64,000 bases of DNA, from positions 72,886,978 through 72,950,977 of the forward strand of contig OX393550.1 in NCBI GenBank assembly GCA_947650365.1, in the 5' to 3' direction. The position numbers and the translations under genes were made by a program. Under the pieces are notes generated by a model, which saw only the letters and a program-made list of their open reading frames with translations, had not been told where the DNA came from and ran no database searches. This DNA comes from Chamaelirium japonicum (lineage: Eukaryota > Streptophyta > Magnoliopsida > Liliales > Melanthiaceae). Positions 60,669 to 64,000 of this stretch are shown piece after piece. Every line of letters begins with the position of its first letter. Position 1 is the first letter of the stretch.

Positions 60669-63311
60669 TATGATCGACTACTCTATACATCCGACAGTTT
60701 GTACCGCATTTTTTTAGGGTTAATGTATGAGAGGTCGTTGACAACATATCCATCCCGTAAATAGGACCCCCTAAAGTTTCTTTTAGCGTAAGATCCTTGC
60801 TTTTTTTGGTAAACCCAAACTTATCATTTTTCTGCTCTCTTTTGCAATCTCTCTTCTTCCATCTCTCTCTCAACGCGACCACCACCGGTGAAGAGGGAGG
60901 TGGTGGAGCTCCGGCTGATGCATTGTACCTCATCCCAACGACAACCACTGCTGGTGAGGTGGGAGGAGGTGGAACTCCGGTTGGTGCATCGCACCCTACC
61001 CTGACGGCAGCCACCGTTGATCAGTGCATCTCACCCTAGCTCGACGGTAGCGACCGTCACTGAGGAGGGTGGAAGTGGGGTTCGGCGGCGGCGAGCAACG
61101 GAGGCGAGCAGATCTGACCAGTTCGTTGTTCACTGGGTTGGTGGCATTGCAAAAAAAATTTAAAACACAGCAGAGAATATTTTCATCAACTGGTTTCCAA
61201 AATCCTGTAATCGATCTCTTTGTCAGGGACGGCTCACTAAGTCTCCATTTTTTTTAAACAAAAAAGGTATTTAGTGAAAATCACCTTATAGGGGATGTAT
61301 TAAGATATAGTCTTGTCAATGTGTTCGTTTGATCTCTTAATCATTTTTGAAAAGATAGTTTTACATTAAAATATTGTTGACTCTTTCAACCCCTATCAAA
61401 TAATAAAAATATCCTTTCATTACTCCTCGTGCTGCAGATAATAAAGTGTTTATATGATAATCGCTACAATGATTTCGCTGTAGCAAAATATCAATTGGTT
61501 GCTACAGCAATTTGACTGTAGCCGCTACAATTAAATCATTGTAGCTGTTACAATGAAAACACTATAGCAATCGAATTGATATTTTGCTAATCCAAATTGA
61601 TACTTCAAATTTGTTAGTCTGCTAAAGTAATTTTGCAGTATCAATTCGAGTAGTAGATTATTATGCCTTTAGAGAACCGGGCCAGAAATGGTATCCTCTC
61701 CAAAGGGCTAGATTGACAAGCTTAGCACCTTACCCACGCCGGCCCTACATAAAAATATTAGCTCCGTCCCCGACTACAATGTAAGAAAGTTAAAGAAACT
61801 CCTGCATATAGATGTACATAGAATGCAATGATTGGTCTTTCTAGAGGTGGGAATGAGACATATATTGTTCTAAAAAGATCACTTTCTCCATACCCATATT
61901 GGATCGGGACATACACTTTGGTCATGTAATACACTTACGGCCTATGCAGAGTATAGTAATATATTTGACGTTCTAGAATAATTTGGAGAGGGGGTAAAAT
62001 TTGAAATTCAAATTTTTGTTTTTGAATAATTGATCTATAAAACATAAAATTGAACTTAAAACATAAAATTTGTATAAATTGATAAATAAAACATAAAAAT
62101 TTGGAAAGTTTGGAATAAGTTTTGTAAAAGCTCGAAAATATAAAAAATAATATATTCCATGAGAAATGATGTTTTGATTTTTTTTTTAAAGAAATCTCTC
62201 TTATTGAATGAGGGGGGGGGGGGGCTGGCCTAGACCCCTACCAGTTCATTAAAAGAAGAAGAATATACAAACTATGCCTAAAATACACCAAACATCTATA
62301 AAGGGATTCCGACCACCATGGTATAACTCGAAAAACCCAAAAGCTTTAAATCAAAACCCAAAACCTCGACCAACACGGTCTCAAGACTTTGAAGCTCTAG
62401 ACCTTTCCAACTCACGAAAATGTGCTAGAATTTGTACCCAAAACCCTAACTTGAGAAACTGATAGTCGAAGCTATGTCAAGAATGGTGTTGTCCTCTAGC
62501 ATATTTTAGGCTCTGTTCCTCTTCATCAAAGGTTAACAACTGATCCTAATGATTCTGAAGGAGATAATCCAATTTGTCCCGTCCCAATTGTTGGGGAGCC
62601 TCGGTTGAAGTCGAGTAGATAGATTGGCAAGGACAACGCTCATGTGTAAGCGGGCCTTGGGCAGGGTGGTCGGGTCTGCATGTCTGGTTCAAGAACTCTA
62701 GAATTAAGTCAAAGCGCTGCCCTAGCTATATTCAAATATGTCCTAAGATTTGCCAGGTGAGGGCTGCTGCGCATGTTCACTCGGCAAGGGAAAATACCCA
62801 ACTCGATGGCTTGGACGAAATTGAAGATGTTTTCATTTGATCTCCGATCCACTAGGTCGCCCCTTCTGGGAAGCTCTGTCAGCCGAAGAAGGGACTGCAT
62901 CAGGATCATTCCCCTTTCTAGCCTTGTTTTCCCTTTCGAGAAAGTACAGCCAAAATTATGCCTGTCAATAGACGTGCACCACATCAACGACAATAGCATC
63001 TTCCTCAGGTAGCACCTCTTCCGAGCCCAAAGGATCTCGGGTACCCTCATCACCAACCATAGGATTAGCAACCCTAAGAAGAGAAATGTCCACAGCAGCA
63101 CCATATATCCTCCCTCAAACCTCTAAGAGAGCCCTCTTCCATCTCGACCACACTCCCGTCTAGTCCTTGAACTATGATGTATAAATTGATACCAAAATAC
63201 ATATCTATATTTAGAATAAAGTAAATATCAAATAAAAGCAACCAAATTCATGAATTATTTGTAAAATCCATGAATAATGTGTGAAGTTTTCAGGAGTTAT
63301 TCAGATACATA

Positions 63312-63771
63312 TAGGGGTGGCAATGGGCCGTGTCGTGTCTAGTTTCGGGTCGTGGCCAAAACCTCTAGACCCGGACTTGACCCGTTTAACTAATCGTGTC
63401 CAGATCCTAAACCCGTACCTGACTCGTTTATAAACGGGTTGACCCGTTAGACTCATTTACCCCATGGATTTATTCAGTAGACCCGATCCGACCCAATCCG
63501 ACTCGACCCAACCTAACCCAATAGACCCGCTGATACTATATATTACAGTATCGGATTCCGGGTAGACCCGACCCGACCCTTTGAATTTTAAACGGGTCTT
63601 CCCGGGTCTACCATGTCCGGATCCTAAACCCGGACCTGACCCCGTTTATTAAACGGGTCTATCGTGTCGATCCGTTTACGACCCTAACCCGTTTAGCCCT
63701 GACCCAGACCCGCTAACTTTGTGTCAGGTCATGTCGGGTCTGCCGTGTCGGGTCCAAAATTGCCAGCCCTA
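63312..63771. mobile_element. hAT-type MITE, GGGTCGGG family, private to copy B
   Basis: Ends TAGGGGTGGCAATGGG and AATTGCCAGCCCTA, with identical 8-bp duplications GATACATA (63304-63311; 63772-63779). Copy A has the empty site near 55235-55260 (TTATTTAGACAGATAGG). Confidence 0.92.
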
Positions 63772-64000
63772 GATACATAGCAGAAAGGTAAATAATTCGG
63801 AGAATAATTCGTTTGCTTCTTGCGAATTATTCATGATTTTTTTTTTTAAAAAAAAAGAAAATATTGTTATTTAATGGAGAGGAGACAGAAAGAAAACACT
63901 ATTTGGACATACAAAGGGACATTATATCTGTATTTTTTGCCCCCTTCTATGTTCAGATAGCAGAGCTCAGGACATATTGAACATACAACCAGTCAATCGG

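Larger units (their letters stand above)
58040..64000. repeat. Segmental duplication, copy B (runs off the window)
   Basis: Collinear with copy A from about 29810, without the 10-kb copia, the solo-LTR-like insertion, the LARD-like element, the short-LTR copia and the CACTA derivative. Its own private insertion is the hAT MITE at 63312. The last bases (CAGATAGCAGAGCTC, AACATACAACC) match copy A near 55420-55460. No host gene found. Confidence 0.8.

Overview
The window is intergenic, repeat-rich nuclear DNA of a flowering plant. Evidence: an R2R3-MYB gene with the canonical plant exon layout, plant Ty1/copia elements, hAT, MULE, CACTA and Tourist-like non-autonomous transposons, L1-type LINE remnants, and long (TA)n and (CT)n tracts. 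The repeat style suggests a monocot, but that is a weak inference. I can support only one intact host gene, the MYB at 20890-22202. No tRNA, rRNA, CRISPR or bacterial-type operon was seen.

Layout. 1-1805: the 5' part of a minus-strand short-LTR copia element cut by the window edge. 1988-6218: a three-level nest (hAT MITE > Tip100-like hAT element > probable 3.1 kb solo LTR). 6.3-7.5 kb: three small hairpin or TIR elements. 8.2-10.6 kb: telomere-like and tandem repeats. 11.0-14.6 kb: a CACTA remnant, then a cluster of palindromic elements sitting inside (TA)n arrays, plus a copia pol scrap. 16.9-17.7 kb: a retroposed GC-rich segment with an 11-bp target duplication. 18.6-19.0 kb: a hAT MITE. 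20.5-22.3 kb: the MYB gene with its promoter and a GA-rich 3' region. 23.2-25.7 kb: a non-autonomous LTR element with no coding interior. 26.1-29.7 kb: LINE remnants, a second (TA)n/palindrome cluster and a Tourist-like MITE.

From about 29.8 kb the window is dominated by a duplicated block of roughly 6 kb. Copy A (29.8-55.5 kb) has been swollen by a young 10-kb copia element (34397-44390, inside another solo-LTR-like insertion), a coding-free LTR element (45347-47934) and a short-LTR copia element (48957-55193). Copy B (58.0-64.0 kb) lacks all of these and so serves as an empty-site reference, but carries a hAT MITE that copy A lacks. Both copies carry the same MULE-like element (30637-33148; 58575-60668), whose interior has 190-215 bp repeats and a minisatellite built on a palindromic core.

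The genes do not form a pathway. The window is one transcription-factor gene embedded in several generations of transposition. Its main interest is a readable insertion history (nesting, target duplications, filled versus empty paralogous sites) and repeat families that may be undescribed.
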